Assembly (NCBI RefSeq): GCF_021155765.1
Contig: NC_060115.1
Coordinates: 6,862,493 to 6,926,492 of the forward strand
Reading direction: 5' to 3'
Origin: Diprion similis
Lineage: Eukaryota; Arthropoda; Insecta; Hymenoptera; Diprionidae
Length of the DNA stretch: 64,000 nucleotides
How positions within the stretch are numbered: the stretch's first letter is position 1; each line of letters begins with the position of its first letter. The position numbers were made by a program, and so were the translations under genes. The notes beneath the pieces are model-generated. The model did no database searches, had not been told where the DNA came from, and saw nothing but the letters and a program-made list of their open reading frames with translations. This document shows, piece by piece, positions 1 through 13,300 of the stretch.

Positions 1-51
1 ACTATACCAAACATTAACATACATGCCTAGATATACATTATACACGGATAC

Positions 52-52
<1 letters not shown>

Positions 53-91
<39 letters not shown>

Positions 92-130
92 GTAATAATA
101 ATAATAATAATAATTACAACAACAACAACA
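53..130. repeat. (AAT)n / (AAC)n microsatellite
   Basis: A run of AAT triplets with one AGT interruption passes directly into a short AAC run and then a few more AAT units. It is seen directly in the sequence and is a simple tandem repeat. Confidence 0.95.
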
Positions 131-1865
131 ATAATAATACTAATAATTTGAGAAAAATTCAATGAGTTCATAACATGGGCCCTGTGAAGACAATATACGC
201 AAGTCCTTACAGCATCAGCTAGTCGTTACTAATAATAGGAGTGTACAATGTAACGCTCTGTCTGCTCCATCGTTCCCCTTGCATATCTCTCGCGAATCTT
301 GAGTCAGAATTTGCTCGTATATGTAATTGTGTGTGAATCGTAATTCCTAATTACTGTTGTCAAGTTATGTGTATGAATAATAAGTAATAATCCGTTTATA
401 GATATGAAACCATGCAGTAACTGCGTAACTGTATGATCTGAAGCGTACATTTCTAACAACAATAGATGAAAAAAAAAAACAACTTAGCTTGTCGAAAAGT
501 TGAGGGAATAGTTATTTTGCATATAAAACCTGTGAATGAAACTCTTAGTCAATTTCATTCAACCAAATGGGGGTTGTCTTTTCTGCTGGAAGTTAATTTC
601 ATATGTAATGATATTCTTTTATTATACTACTTGAAAACTAAAAAACTGTCATTCGCGATAATAAAATTCCTGGCCTAATAACTGTATCAACCGCTTTAAT
701 GTCTACCCATGATGCGTTTAGTGCAACTCTCGGAACATCCTGTTCTTACGCAACATGGAATTGATAAGCTTTTCTTTTGAGGAGATCAGTTGAAGTATAT
801 TCAATTTTAACATGTATGATATTTTTAGAAAACTCAGGCAAAAAACTGTTTTCATTCTCTTCGTTTCATTGCGAAATGAAATATTGAAAGCACTATTGAA
901 AATGCAGGTCTGTCTATTAGTTAGATGAAATTGTAGTGGTGTGTATGAGCAACTGCAATGATAAGTTCGTGGACTAGATACACATCTTGGTTAAATGAAA
1001 ATTCATTGGTGCGTTTCCATGGTAACATGTAAAAAAGTTGGGAACAATCGTCCTATGTAAGTTATTCGGTGTTTTAAGACCAAGTTTATTGAAAAGAGAA
1101 TATTTAAAAAAAATTTAAATAATTGATAACGAACTCGATCTGTCGGTACAGAATATTATGAAAAATATCTTCGGTGCCAATGTAAAATAGATTCTGTTAT
1201 TGTTGATTATTCAGAAAAATGATTAAATTAGACTTAAACTTTAGTGTCGATAGTTGCAATTCGCACCACATATATTTTGAAAGAAATCAATAAAAAATAA
1301 ATAAAATAATGTTAGCGAATTTGTAAAGGTATATTTCACATAAAATACCATTTACTTCGTCAGCTATAGAATTCCATAAATGATGTACAACCTTTTAGTA
1401 TACATGATGATGTCTGTACATGCTATTTATACAATTGATATCTTTGTTATATTGTTGGAGATTATCTGACGACGTACAATGTAACAAAATAGAAGTGTGC
1501 CAAGTTTCGGCAGTATTCTAATGGCTGTTACGTACTGTACCATTATCCATTCATTTACATTATGATTATAATTATTATTATTATTATTAGTACTGTGAAC
1601 TCATATTATTGAGAGTTGTAGAGTTTTTGAAGTAGCGTACATGCGGTAAAGATACTGAATGAATATTGCGAATCCAGAATACGAATGAATCTAATTATTT
1701 GCCCTATTTGTGTAGGAACGATAAAATTGTTAGATTGAAGTATTTTTAAGAGTAAAGATATGAATCTGAAGTAGGCTGTAACAGAATTAGATTATAATGA
1801 ATGTAGGGATTCATACTGTGTATTCCGAAAGGTCCGAAAAAAAATTTCGTTCTCTGGGAACGTGA

Positions 1866-1910
1866 TAAATATACATATATATATATATACACACATATAT
1901 ATATATATTT
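1866..1910. repeat. (TA)n / (CA)n microsatellite
   Basis: Two TA runs flank a short ACACAC core, followed by a T-tract. It is seen directly in the sequence. Confidence 0.9.
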
Positions 1911-2749
1911 TTTTTTAGTATCAATGTTGTATGCATGTTAAAATATATTTGTATACATCAAGGATTGAATAATTTTTATCATAAACAACTACGAACTGCC
2001 ATGTTCATTTTATGTGATAAAGCGTAGATATATATCGTTTTACTTCTAATCTTTAATACTTGATTTAAATACATAATTGTTTGTGATTAAACATGAAATT
2101 CATTGTTGAACTTTTAATCAAAAATACGGAGAATAACATTAACCTGCATCTGGACTTTGTGATTTTTAAATTTCTGTCCCAATTTCTGTCAATAACTAGA
2201 TAAGGTAACTTCTTTAAAAAGACATCTTTCGAAAAAGCAACGTGAACTTCGACACATTTTTAATTCACAATGGTTAAAGCGTATATGACATGAAGGGATT
2301 ATAGATCTAACGCAGCAGAATGCAGACTATTCTCCACTAACTTTTACCCTCCACAAAAAAAGTACAGGTAAGCTTGGATTTGTGAAAAAAATCGAACTGC
2401 TACAATATTGGTATTGAACTGATCGATGAATATTCAGGAAATAGCATGGAATCAATTTATTTTTCTAAAATCTGTATACACCAGGTCTTTGATTCTTTAT
2501 TGAATAATCAATGTGAAAAAGCTAAACTATCTGTGATCTATAGTCCCTTTGAAAGATAATTAAATTGAATATCCATAACTTCAAAGGAAATATTACACTT
2601 ACACCGTATTATTAGCTCCCTTATTGGCGAAGATACTCAGCCCTCGTAAGTGTGTATCAATGTATTATAGGAAACGCAGTAATTTTATATAATTTTCAAG
2701 TATGCCGAATATTATGCAATTATTAGCAGTACTAAAAATTTATACAAAA

Positions 2750-2782
2750 CAATATATATATATGCACACACACACATACACA
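2750..2782. repeat. (TA)n-(CA)n microsatellite
   Basis: A TA run is followed by a CA run. A second TA-rich stretch follows at about 2860-2930 but is less regular. Confidence 0.85.
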
Positions 2783-4178
2783 TTTCACGTACATTGTATG
2801 CATATGATTAACATAATGAGCATTATTGTACTGCATCCGTTTTGTATGAATTCATTGGTATATATGTATATGTATGTATAAATATATAATATTTATAATA
2901 ATACACAGACATATATATTTACATAACATATAAATCTATGACATTTATGAAGTGAATGTTTATTGTATGTACAAGTTATGCTCAAAGTCAGAAGTATGGA
3001 ATGAGTGAAATCGAACACCACGTCATAGCGCATTTAAAATAAAACTATCATACTTACTTCTTATATTCTCAATAAAAATTATATGAAATTGTGGAAACAT
3101 TGTAATAGGCTGCTTGTATGTAATAAACTAATTGATAGTACTAGCATAATTTTCATTCTTGTAAATATCTATACATGGTTCGAAACGAAAAATGTAATGC
3201 TAATATTCACCAATGTAATTATAACACTGGTATTAGCAATATTATATGTACAGCAGATTTACCATCGAAATGCAGCATATACTTCATATACTATATCGTT
3301 GTGTATGATATCCATTATCCATAGTTTATTGAATCTGCAGAAGTTGCAGCATATATTTCTTTTGCAGCTTGTGCATATTGCAATTGCAGTATACTAAGTG
3401 AACAATAAAAAGTATGTATCATTCAAATTGAATTTCAATCAGTAAACTTGCTGTGTCGAAAATTTGCAATGCTAAAAAAAAACTAAATGCGTTCAAGGAT
3501 AAAAGATATGGCACTGGAGAATGATTTATTGAAAAATACATTATTCATCGGTCATATGTGTTTTCATATTTCGCGAGGTATAATCATGAGCTAGCAGAAT
3601 GGTCTGACGTGAACAGTTCATTCCAAAGGTTTATGTTTTGATTATGTCATTTTTTTAATGAACCCCAATCCGACCGAGTATACATTTGAATACTAATTAG
3701 TACAAGACAATAGAAATAATAGTTTTGTACATCGTTATTTACGGTTACGATTAACCATCAGATTTTAGTTTTACACGTTAGAGATAGAGTTGATATTTTT
3801 GTCCTGAAATGCTAAGTAGGAAGTTTCATTGTTTCTGCAATTTTTTCATTAGCGCTAATCTAAATCGTATGTATCACACTGTATGCATTAGTTTCTATCT
3901 TTAGATCGACTGATTCAAAGCAAGACTGTAATACCATGTGTTTTTACAGAAGACTGCAATACAGTATTGTGATTGCTTGCATTACCGTATCAACTCATCA
4001 AAACAATTAATCACAATGATTAACTGATTTCTTGAATTAAAAATTGTCACAAACTATGCTTTCGACCAGCCAATAATATGGTATACCATTCAAGTAAACT
4101 ATAGCAATAGTTTAACATAAATAAAATTCCAAAAAATGTAACAGTATTGTATATATTTCACTTACGACTACCTTAATT

Positions 4179-4696
4179 CGACGCCTCTTACGAAAAGTAG
4201 CACGTTTCAGATTTCTTACGAAATCTAGACGTTTAATACAAATTAGTAAGAGTGTAGTATTGCTGGGTATAAAAAATCCAAAGACTGATTTAGTCATCTT
4301 CAATAAGAAACAATAGTTTTTACACTCTGGTAGAAAGATTACGCATAGTTTAGATATGGACTACTTGATATAAATATAATAAGACCAATTGATATTTATA
4401 TTGATAAAAAATCGAACAAATTCAAAAACATCTACAAAGAACCTGTAAAAGAAGCATTCATTTTTCTAAGATCCGCATCAACAAAACAATTTGGAGAATA
4501 TTTATATGTTTATTTTGACGCGAAAAAATGCACTTCTGCATCCGCAGATTGACTTTCATTTCAACTACCGTACACCGCATAAATCTTCACAAAATCCTTA
4601 TTGTACTAATCGAAACATGCTAGTTTTCGTAAAAAGTCGAAACGTGCTAGTCTTTGTAAGAAATCCGAAACTTGCTAGTTTTCTTAAGAGGCGTCG
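4179..4696. repeat. Degenerate foldback element with internal short direct repeats
   Basis: The arm at 4179-4234 is the imperfect reverse complement of 4640-4696, about 57 bp with scattered mismatches. The outer ends read CGACGCCTCTTA and TAAGAGGCGTCG. The right arm is itself built of about 27-28 bp direct repeats starting at 4611, 4638 and 4666, each opening CGAAAC(A/G/T)TGCTAGT. The layout suggests an old non-autonomous element with subterminal repeats. No transposase frame is present and no clear target duplication was found, so assignment to a superfamily is not possible. Confidence 0.6.
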
Positions 4697-5373
4697 TGAT
4701 GATGTCATTTAAATAGGATATTAGAAGAAACCGATACTGAACAGTATGATTAGTAGCAGTTATGATTCAGAATTCCTTATCTAACTAAGTCTTACAACCA
4801 TAAGAATGTTGACTGGTATATTGTGGCAATACAAATGAAACATACTTATATTTAATTGGTAAAGTTGAGTATGCAACCTCTGGGTGAACTTATCAAAGTT
4901 TTTTTAACGCTATGTATTGACTTTTTCTGGATTGGAATGATGCAACATCATTCTGGTCACAGGACAAAACTTGGTTATCAAGAATAAATCTATGAGATAT
5001 TATTACAAAAACTTAAGTTTCAGAAATACAGGTTATTAAAGTATAGTGGGAAAAAATACAGTAAAAATAAATTAAAGAATCATTTCCTCGGGAAACGTAT
5101 TCTCGACTTTCTACATATTAAAAAATACTACTCGAAACTCTGTTATTTATATGATATACTTTGAAGTGAGAAAGCTTTTATCTCAGGTGCCGATTGTCAT
5201 GTAATCGGTTTCCACTCATTTTTGAAATCACGTTGAAATTCTGAACAATGATAATCACGTTTGAACACTATGATACATTTGGAATACATACTCTTGAACC
5301 ATCTAGACGATCTGCTGTATCTTGCAGAACTTGTTTAGCAGATCAGTTGTTCTTTTCGTTCGTTTGATATATT

Positions 5374-5379
5374 TTTATT
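5374..5379 (-). terminator. Polyadenylation signal of the CRAL-TRIO gene
   Basis: TTTATT on the + strand reads AATAAA on the - strand. It lies about 30 nt beyond the stop codon of the CRAL-TRIO gene, a plausible position for a short 3' untranslated region. Confidence 0.6.
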
Positions 5380-5408
5380 TTTGATCATAATTGAGCTGTG
5401 CCTATGTA

Positions 5409-6663
5409 TTACATGTCGGTTGGTAAAATGTCAGGGATCAAATACGAACACAGCTCTATGTCCGAATTGACAAAAAAAACTTTGCTCGACGTGTTTTCGT
5501 CCAACCTGGTGAAAAATATAGTTACATAAGTTTAGTGAAATAAAAATCTAAAGTAATTATATAAATTGATATACATATTCTCTTTGTTTGTCACAAAGAA
5601 AAAGTAAACTGCTGTTAATTTGACTGCGAAGAACGCTAGATCCATTAGAATGAACCAAGAATAATGTTTGTTAAATAACATTAAAACTCACCACCCTCTT
5701 ATTACAGCCCAACATGTGGAGAACAGTGTCGGAGCATTCAGGATCAAGCAGACACCAAGGCGCTCTGGATAATGGCGCGAAAGTAGCCAGATTAAGTTCT
5801 TTATAAGTTGATTATCCATACAGTTGATTCCAAAGTCCTTGAGGTCAAACACAATGCATAAATTATCGATTACTTCCTCGAAACACTTTTTGCAGGCATC
5901 CTCCTGTAAAGAGACTTACATGTCGATAGCCATAATTGTTCAATAATTCTAGTTATATTTCAATTAAAAAGCAGAGTTGTTAGTAAGGTTTCCAGTTCAT
6001 AGTGGTAATATAACGAAATATTCTAATGAATTACTATTGAGTAAGTTTAAAACAGTAAAAATTTAACTTATTTAGGACTGGCATACGTGAAGCAAAATAT
6101 AGATAGTCAACGTTCACAACCTCTGCTAATACCAAATTCATGTAATGTTGTTTTGCCAATGTTACAAAATTTAATTTCACAGATATTCTCAAATGAAAAT
6201 TGATTGAGTGTGAGTATTTTACCAAACAGTATACAATGAACTTGGTCAATTCATCAATGTCTCGCTCGTTTGGATTATGATTTTTAGCAGGTATGTATAT
6301 TACTGGTCGACCATGCATATCGCGATGTCGAAGAACCTTTGCTTTGTTCAGGTTATTCTTAACCACTGGCGAGTCAGGAGTCAAGGCAGCCACACCATAT
6401 TCGACACGCCAAGAATTCGTTTTCAGAATTGCCTGGAATAAGAGGAAGATGAATACTTGGATCGTAGATAGTAAAATGAATTTCAATAGGGTAAGAAAAA
6501 TGTTAATACATACCTGAAAAGCAGCATCAACAGTTTTAAAGGCGCGTAGGTATCTTTTTAATGAAAACTCATTGTGGTACTGCAATGGATCTGCGCTAAC
6601 AATAAGATTCATGCGCTCCTTCAATTCTTTCAAATCAGCCTCGCCAACTGGTTTAGGTTCCAT
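5409..6663 (-). CDS. CRAL-TRIO (Sec14-like) domain protein, four exons
   Basis: Model on the - strand: exon 1 6514-6663, exon 2 6223-6432, exon 3 5692-5903, exon 4 5409-5505 (stop TAA at 5409-5411). The joined frame is 222 residues. All introns are GT-AG and the phases agree (0, 0, 2). Residues about 33-60 look like the helical CRAL-TRIO N-terminal region (FSLKRYLRAFKTVDAAF). The lipid-binding domain runs from about 84 to 222, with HRDMHGRPVIY at 86-96, IVFDLKDFGIN at 137-147 and the family signature HYPERLG...LILNAPTLF at 164-181. Family knowledge: such domains bind one hydrophobic ligand or phosphoinositide in a cytosolic pocket; the ligand here is unknown. The protein is short, ending soon after the domain core. 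It reminds me of the small insect CRAL-TRIO proteins often annotated as random slug protein 5-like, a recollection I cannot check. The start is the first ATG, opening MEPKPVGEADLKEL. Its 5' end faces the satellite about 0.7 kb away. Confidence 0.92.
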
Positions 6664-7354
6664 GATGAAGTTATGTATACTCCGTAGGCTAAGTATGTAG
6701 CTCCTAATTATATCGAATCAAAACATTAATCTTGACATGTTTAACAGATGTGATAAATCGACTGATAAACGAAAAACAGAAATTACATAGGATTTGCTGT
6801 ACTTACGGATAAAACGTGATGAGTTTACCGCGCTATATGCGAAATCCTGAAGAATAATCCTTGATATAGTTGGGCTTTATCATTATAATCAATATTCCCT
6901 CTCAATTAGTCGGTCGTGTCAATAATCAGCCAAAAATATTCCAAACCAAAACTGACGTGCACGTCACGTCACAGCCGTCATGAAACACAGATGACACAAA
7001 TTCATCAGTCGTGTTGAACCATTGATAATAACTTGGCACTACAGCTAGAGTAGAAACCTTCCAAATAGATCCATTTGACTAATGTTGCATCACTCCGGGT
7101 TATTTTTCGTAACAGTTCGGCGGGTTTGAACTTTGGAGGCGTTGGCAGTTTCACGAATTATCAACCAAGTTACTGACCACGCTAGCAAACAAGGTTCTTT
7201 ATAACCAAGAACTGTCATGTGCGGAACGTTGGAAACGTACCGTCGTAACTGTGAAATTCAGTAGGTGAGACATTCCGCGAAAGCAATGCGTGCGCAGAGA
7301 TGCAGCGACGCAAGAATGAATCTGAAATGATGTTAATCCAATATATGTGCATGT
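6664..7354. other. Intergenic interval between the CRAL-TRIO gene and the satellite
   Basis: This contains the presumed promoter and 5' untranslated region of the - strand CRAL-TRIO gene. I see no coding frame or RNA gene. The transition into the satellite is abrupt, with recognisable unit sequence beginning only around 7355. Confidence 0.6.
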
Positions 7355-10300
7355 GTCCGAGACGGAAAATTGTTGACTCCAAAAATGACCAAAAAACAAG
7401 GCTAACCCCTTTGGATTTTTGGCGAAAATTTCGACGACTTTGAAAAGTGCTGCAATTAATTTTGTAGGACACTATTCCGACGTAATTTTGCGAGAGAAAT
7501 CGATTTAGCGTAGTCCCAATACGCTGCGAGCAACGGATCAAAAGTTACAGCCAAAAAACTGCAGATTTTCATCGTCATTTCTCTGCTGTTGGTCCTACGC
7601 TTTTTTTAATGTGTTTTTTGAGTTCCTGGGGTTCCAATTAACCTAGAAACGGTCATACAAATCAATTCGAAGATCAGAAATTTTCAGCTCCAAAAATCGC
7701 AAAAAAAGTAAGGCTAACCCCTTTGGATTTTTGGCGAAAATTTCGACGACTTTGAAAAGTGCTGCAATTAATTTTGTAGGACACTATTCCGACGTAATTT
7801 TGCGAGAGAAATCGATTGAGCGTAGTCCCAATACGCTGCGAGCGACGGATCAAAAGTTACAGCCAAAAAACTGCGGATTTTCATCGTCATTTCTCTGCTG
7901 TTGGTCCCACGCTTTTTTTAATGTGTTTTTTGAGTTCCTGGGGTTCCAATGAGCCTAGAAACGGTCATAGTAATCAATTCGGAGATCAGAAATTTTCAGC
8001 TCCAAAAATCGCAAAAAAAGTAAGGCTAACCCCTTTGGATTTTTGGCGAAAATTTCGACGACTTTGAAAGGTGCTGCAATTAATTTTGTAGGACACTATT
8101 CCGACGTAATTTTGCGAGAGAAATCGATTGAGCGTAGTCCCAATACGCTGCGAGCAACGGATCAAAAGTTACAGCCAAAAAACTGCGGATTTTCATCGTC
8201 ATTTCTCTGCTGTTGGTCCCACGCTTTTTTTAATGTGTTTTTTGAGTTCCTGGGGTTCCAATGAGCCTAGAAACGGTCATACAAATCAATTCGAAGATCA
8301 GAAATTTTCAGCTCCAAAAATCGCAAAAAAAGTAAGGCTAGCCCCTTTGGATTTCTGGCGAAAATTTCGACGACTTTGAAAAGTGCTGCAATTAATTTTG
8401 TAGGACACCATTCCGACGTCATTTTGCGAGAGAAATCGATTGAGCGTAGTCCCAATACGCTGCGAGCAACGGATCAAAAGTTACAGCCAAAAAACTGCAG
8501 ATTTTCATCGTCATTTCTCTGCTGTTGGTCCTACGCTTTTTTTAATGTGTTTTTTGAGTTCCTGGGGTTCCGATTAGCCTAGAAACGGTCATACAAATCA
8601 ATTCGAAGATCAGAAATTTTCAGCTCCAAAAATCGCAAAAAAAGTAAGGCTAACCCCTTTGGATTTTTGACGAAAATTTCGACGACTTTGAAAAGTGCTG
8701 CAATTAATTTTGTAGGACACTATTCCGACGTAATTTTGCGAGAGAAATCGATTGAGCGTAGTCCCAATACGCTGCGAGCAACGGATCAAAAGTTACAGCC
8801 GAAAAACAGCAGATTTTCATCGTCATTTCTCTGCTGTTGGTCCTACGCTTTTTTAAATGTGTTTTTTGAGTTCCTGGGGTTCCAATTAGCCTAGAAACGG
8901 TCATAGTAATCAATTCGGAGATCAGAAATTTTCAGCTCCAAAAATCGCAAAAAAAGTAAGGCTAACCCCTTTGGATTTTTGGCGAAAATTTCGACGACTT
9001 TGAAAAGTGCTGCAATTAATCTTGTAGGACACTATTCCGACGTAATTTTGCGAGAGAAATCGATTGAGCGTAGTCCCAATACGCTGCGAGCAACGGATCA
9101 AAAGTTACAGCCAAAAAACTGCAGATTTTCATCGTCATTTCTCTGCTGTTGGTCCCACGCTTTTTTTAATGTGTTTTTTGAGTTCCTGGGGTTCCAATTA
9201 GCCTAGAAACGGTCATAGTAATCAATTTGGAGATCAGAAATTTTCAGCTCCAAAAATCGCAAAAAAAGTAAGGCTAACCCCTTTGGATTTTTGGCGAAAA
9301 TTTCGACGACTTTGAAAAGTGCTGCAATTAATTTTGTAGGACACTATTCCGACGTAATTTTGCGAGAGAAATCGATTGAGCGTAGTCTCAATACGCTGCG
9401 AGCAACGGATCAAAAGTTACAGCCAAAAAACTGCAGATTTTCATCGTCATTTCTCTGCTGTTGGTACCACGCTTTTTTTGATGTGTTTTTTGAGTTCCTG
9501 GGGTTTCAATTAGCCTAGAAACGGTCATACAAATCAATTCGAAGATCAGAAATTCTCAGCTCCAAAAATCGCAAAAAAAGTAAGGCTAACCCCTTTGGAT
9601 TTCTGGCGAAAATTTCGACGACTTTGAAAAGTGCTGCAATTAATTTTGTGGGACACCATTCCGACGTAATTTTGCGAGAGAAATCGATTGAGCGTAGTCC
9701 CAATACGCTGCGAGCAACGGATCAGAAGTTACAGCCAAAAAACTGCAGATTTTCATCGTCATTTCTCTGCTGTTGGTCCTACGCTTTTTTTAATGTGTTT
9801 TTTGAGTTCCTGGGGTTCCAATCAGCCTAGAAACGGTCATACAAATCAATTCGAAGATCAGAAATTTTCAGCTCCAAAAATCGGAAAAAAGTAAGGCTAA
9901 CCCCTTTGGATTTTTGACGAAAATTTCGACGACTTTGAAAAGTGCTGCAATTATTTTGTAGGACACTATTCCGACGTAATTTTGCAAGAGAAATCGATTG
10001 AGCGTAGTCCTAATACGCTGCGAGCAACGGATCAAAAGTTACAGCCAAAAAACTGCAGATTTTCATCGTCATTTCTCTGCTGTTGGTCCTACGCTTTTTT
10101 AAATGTGTTTTTTGAGTTCCTGGGGTTCCAATTAGCCTAGAAACGGTCATAGTAATCAATTCGGAGATCAGAAATTTTCAGCTCCAAAAATCGCAAAAAA
10201 AGTAAGGCTAACCCCTTTGGATTTTTGGCGAAAATTTCGACGACTTTGAAAAGTGCTGCAATTAATCTTGTAGGACACTATTCCGACGTAATTTTGCGAG

Positions 10301-13300
10301 AGAAATCGATTGAGCGTAGTCCCAATACGCTGCGAGCAACGGATCAAAAGTTACAGCCAAAAAACTGCAGATTTTCATCGTCATTTCTCTGCTGTTGGTC
10401 CCACGCTTTTTTTAATGTGTTTTTTGAGTTCCTGGGGTTCCAATTAGCCTAGAAACGGTCATAGTAATCAATTTGGAGATCAGAAATTTTCAGCTCCAAA
10501 AATCGCAAAAAAAGTAAGGCTAACCCCTTTGGATTTTTGGCGAAAATTTCGACGACTTTGAAAAGTGCTGCAATTAATTTTGTAGGACACTATTCCGACG
10601 TAATTTTGCGAGAGAAATCGATTGAGCGTAGTCTCAATACGCTGCGAGCAACGGATCAAAAGTTACAGCCAAAAAACTGCAGATTTTCATCGTCATTTCT
10701 CTGCTGTTGGTACCACGCTTTTTTTAATGTGTTTTTTGAGTTCCTGGGGTTTCAATTAGCCTAGAAACGGTCATACAAATCAATTCGAAGATCAGAAATT
10801 CTCAGCTCCAAAATCGCAAAAAAAGTAAGGCTAACCCCTTTGGATTTTTGACGAAAATTTCGACGACTTTGAAAAGTGCTGCAATTAATTTTGTAGGACA
10901 CTATTCCGACGTAATTTTGCGAGAGAAATCGATTGAGCGTAGTCCCAATACGCTGCGAGCAACGGATCAAAAGTTACAGCCAAAAAACTGCAGATTTTAA
11001 TCGTCATTTCTCTGCTGTTGGTCCTACGCTTTTTTTAATGTGTTTTTTGAGTTCCTGGGGTTCCAATTAGCCTAGAAACGGTCATAGTAATCAATTCGGA
11101 GATCAGAAATTTTCAGCTCCAAAAATCGCAAAAAAAGTAAGGCTAACCCCTTTGGATTTTTGGCGAAAATTTCGACGACTTTGAAAAGTGCTGCAACTAA
11201 TTTTGTAGGACACTATTCCGACGTAATTTTGCGAGAGAAATCGATTGAGCGTAGTCCTAATACGCTGCGAGCAACGGATCAAAAGTTACAGCCAAAAAAC
11301 TGCAGATTTTCATCGTCATTTCTCTGCTGTTGGTCCCACGCTTTTTTTAATGTGTTTTTTGAGTTCCTGGGGTTTCAATTAGCCTAGAAACGGTCATACA
11401 AATCAATTCGAAGATCAGAAATTTTCAGCTCCAAAAATCGCAAAAAAAAGTAAGGCTAACCCCTTTGGATTTTTGTGCGAAAATTTCGACGACTTTGAAA
11501 AGTGCTGCAAATAATTTTGTAGGACACTATTCCGACGTAATTTTGCGAGAGAAATCGATTGAGCGTAGTCCCAATACGCTGCGAGCAACGGATCAAAAGT
11601 TACAGCCGAAAAACTGCAGATTTTCATCGTCATTTCTCTGCTGTTGGTCCTACGCTTTTTTTAATGTGTTTTTTGAGTTCCTGGGGTTCCAATCAGCCTA
11701 GAAACGGTCATACAAATCAATTCGAAGATCAGAAATTTTCAGCTCCAAAAATCGCAAAAAAAGTAAGGCTAACCCCTTTGGATTTTTGACGAAAATTTCG
11801 ACGACTTTGAAAAGTGCTGCAATTAATTTTGTAGGACACTATTCCGACGTAATTTTGCGAGAGAAATCGATTGAGCGTAGTCCCAATACGCTGCGAGCAA
11901 CGGATCGAAAGTTACAGCCAAAAAACTGCAGATTTTAATCGTCATTTCTCTGCTGTTGGTCCTACGCTTTTTTTAATGTGTTTTTTGAGTTCCTGGGGTT
12001 CCAATTAGCCTAGAAACGGTCATAGTAATCAATTCGGAGATCAGAAATTTTCAGCTCCAAAAATCGCAAAAAAAGTAAGGCTAACCCCTTTGGATTTTTG
12101 GCGAAAATTTCGACGACTTTGAAAAGTGCTGCAACTAATTTTGTAGGACACTATTCCGACGTAATTTTGCGAGAAAAATCGATTGAGCGTAGTCCTAATA
12201 CGCTGCGAGCAACGGATCAAAAGTTACAGCCAAAAAACTGCAGATTTTCATCGTCATTTCTCTGCTGTTGGTCCCACGCTTTTTTTAATGTGTTTTTTGA
12301 GTTCCTGGGGTTTCAATTAGCCTAGAAACGGTCATACAAATCAATTCGAAGATCAGAAATTTTCAGCTCCAAAAATCGCAAAAAAAGTAAGGCTAACCCC
12401 TTTGGTTTTTTGGCGAAAATTTCGACGACTTTGAAAAGTGCTGCAATTAATTTTGTAGGACACCATTCCGACGTAATTTTGCGAGAGAAATCGATTGAGC
12501 GTAGTCCCAATACGCTGCGAGCAACGGATCAAAAGTTACAGCCAAAAAACTGCAGATTTTCATCATCATTTCTCTGCTGTTGGTCCTACGCTTTTTTTAA
12601 TGTGTTTTTTGAGTTCCTGGGGTTCCAATTAGCCTAGAAACGGTCATACAAATCAATCCGAAGATCAGAAATTTTCAACTCTAAAAATCGCAAAAAAAGT
12701 GAGGCTAACCCCTTTGGATTTTTGTCGAAAATTTCGACGACTTTGAGAAGTGCTGCAATTAATTTTGTAGGACACTATTCCGACGTAATTTTGCGAGAGA
12801 AATCGATTGAGCGTAGTCCCAATACGCTGCGAGCAACGGATCAAAAGTTACAGCCAAAAAACTGCAGATTTTCATCGTCATTTCTCTGCTGTTGTTCCTA
12901 CGCTTTTTTTAATGTGTTTTTTGAGTTCCTGGGGTTCCAATTAGCCTAGAAACGGTCATACAAATCAATCCGAAGATCAGAAATTTTCAGCTCCAAAAAT
13001 CGCAAAAAAAGTAAGGCTAACCCCTTTGGATTTTTTACGAAAATTTCGACGACTTTGAAAAGTGCTGCAATTAATTTTGTAGGACACTATTCCGACGTAA
13101 TTTTGCGAGAGAAATCGATTGAGCGTAGTCCCAATACGCTGCGAGCAACGGATCAAAAGTTACAGCCGAAAAACTGCAGATTTTCATCGTCATTTCTCTG
13201 CTGTTGGTCCTACGCTTTTTTTAATGTGTTTTTTGAGTTCCTGGGGTTCTAGTTAACCTAGAAACGGTCATACGAATCAATTCGAAGATCAGAAATTTTC

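Larger units (their letters stand above)
1..5373. other. AT-rich gene-free left flank
   Basis: I see no convincing coding exon here on either strand. The open frames present (such as 466-678 and 3083-3397) are short, compositionally AT-driven, lack conserved motifs and have no splice-linked continuation. The stretch holds several simple repeats and one degenerate foldback element, listed separately. It could be intergenic DNA, intron, or the long 3' untranslated region of a gene to the left; the sequence alone does not decide. Confidence 0.6.

Noticed and set aside
3083-3397. 104-codon hydrophobic frame on the + strand
   Set aside because: It resembles a membrane protein only through AT-rich codons giving Ile, Leu and Phe; no motif, no neighbouring exons, and I recognise no receptor family.
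1-5373. tRNA or other small RNA gene in the left flank
   Set aside because: No stretch with A- and B-box words and a cloverleaf could be supported by eye.
6293-6517. 74-codon + strand frame
   Set aside because: It is the antisense shadow of exon 2 and intron 1 of the CRAL-TRIO gene.
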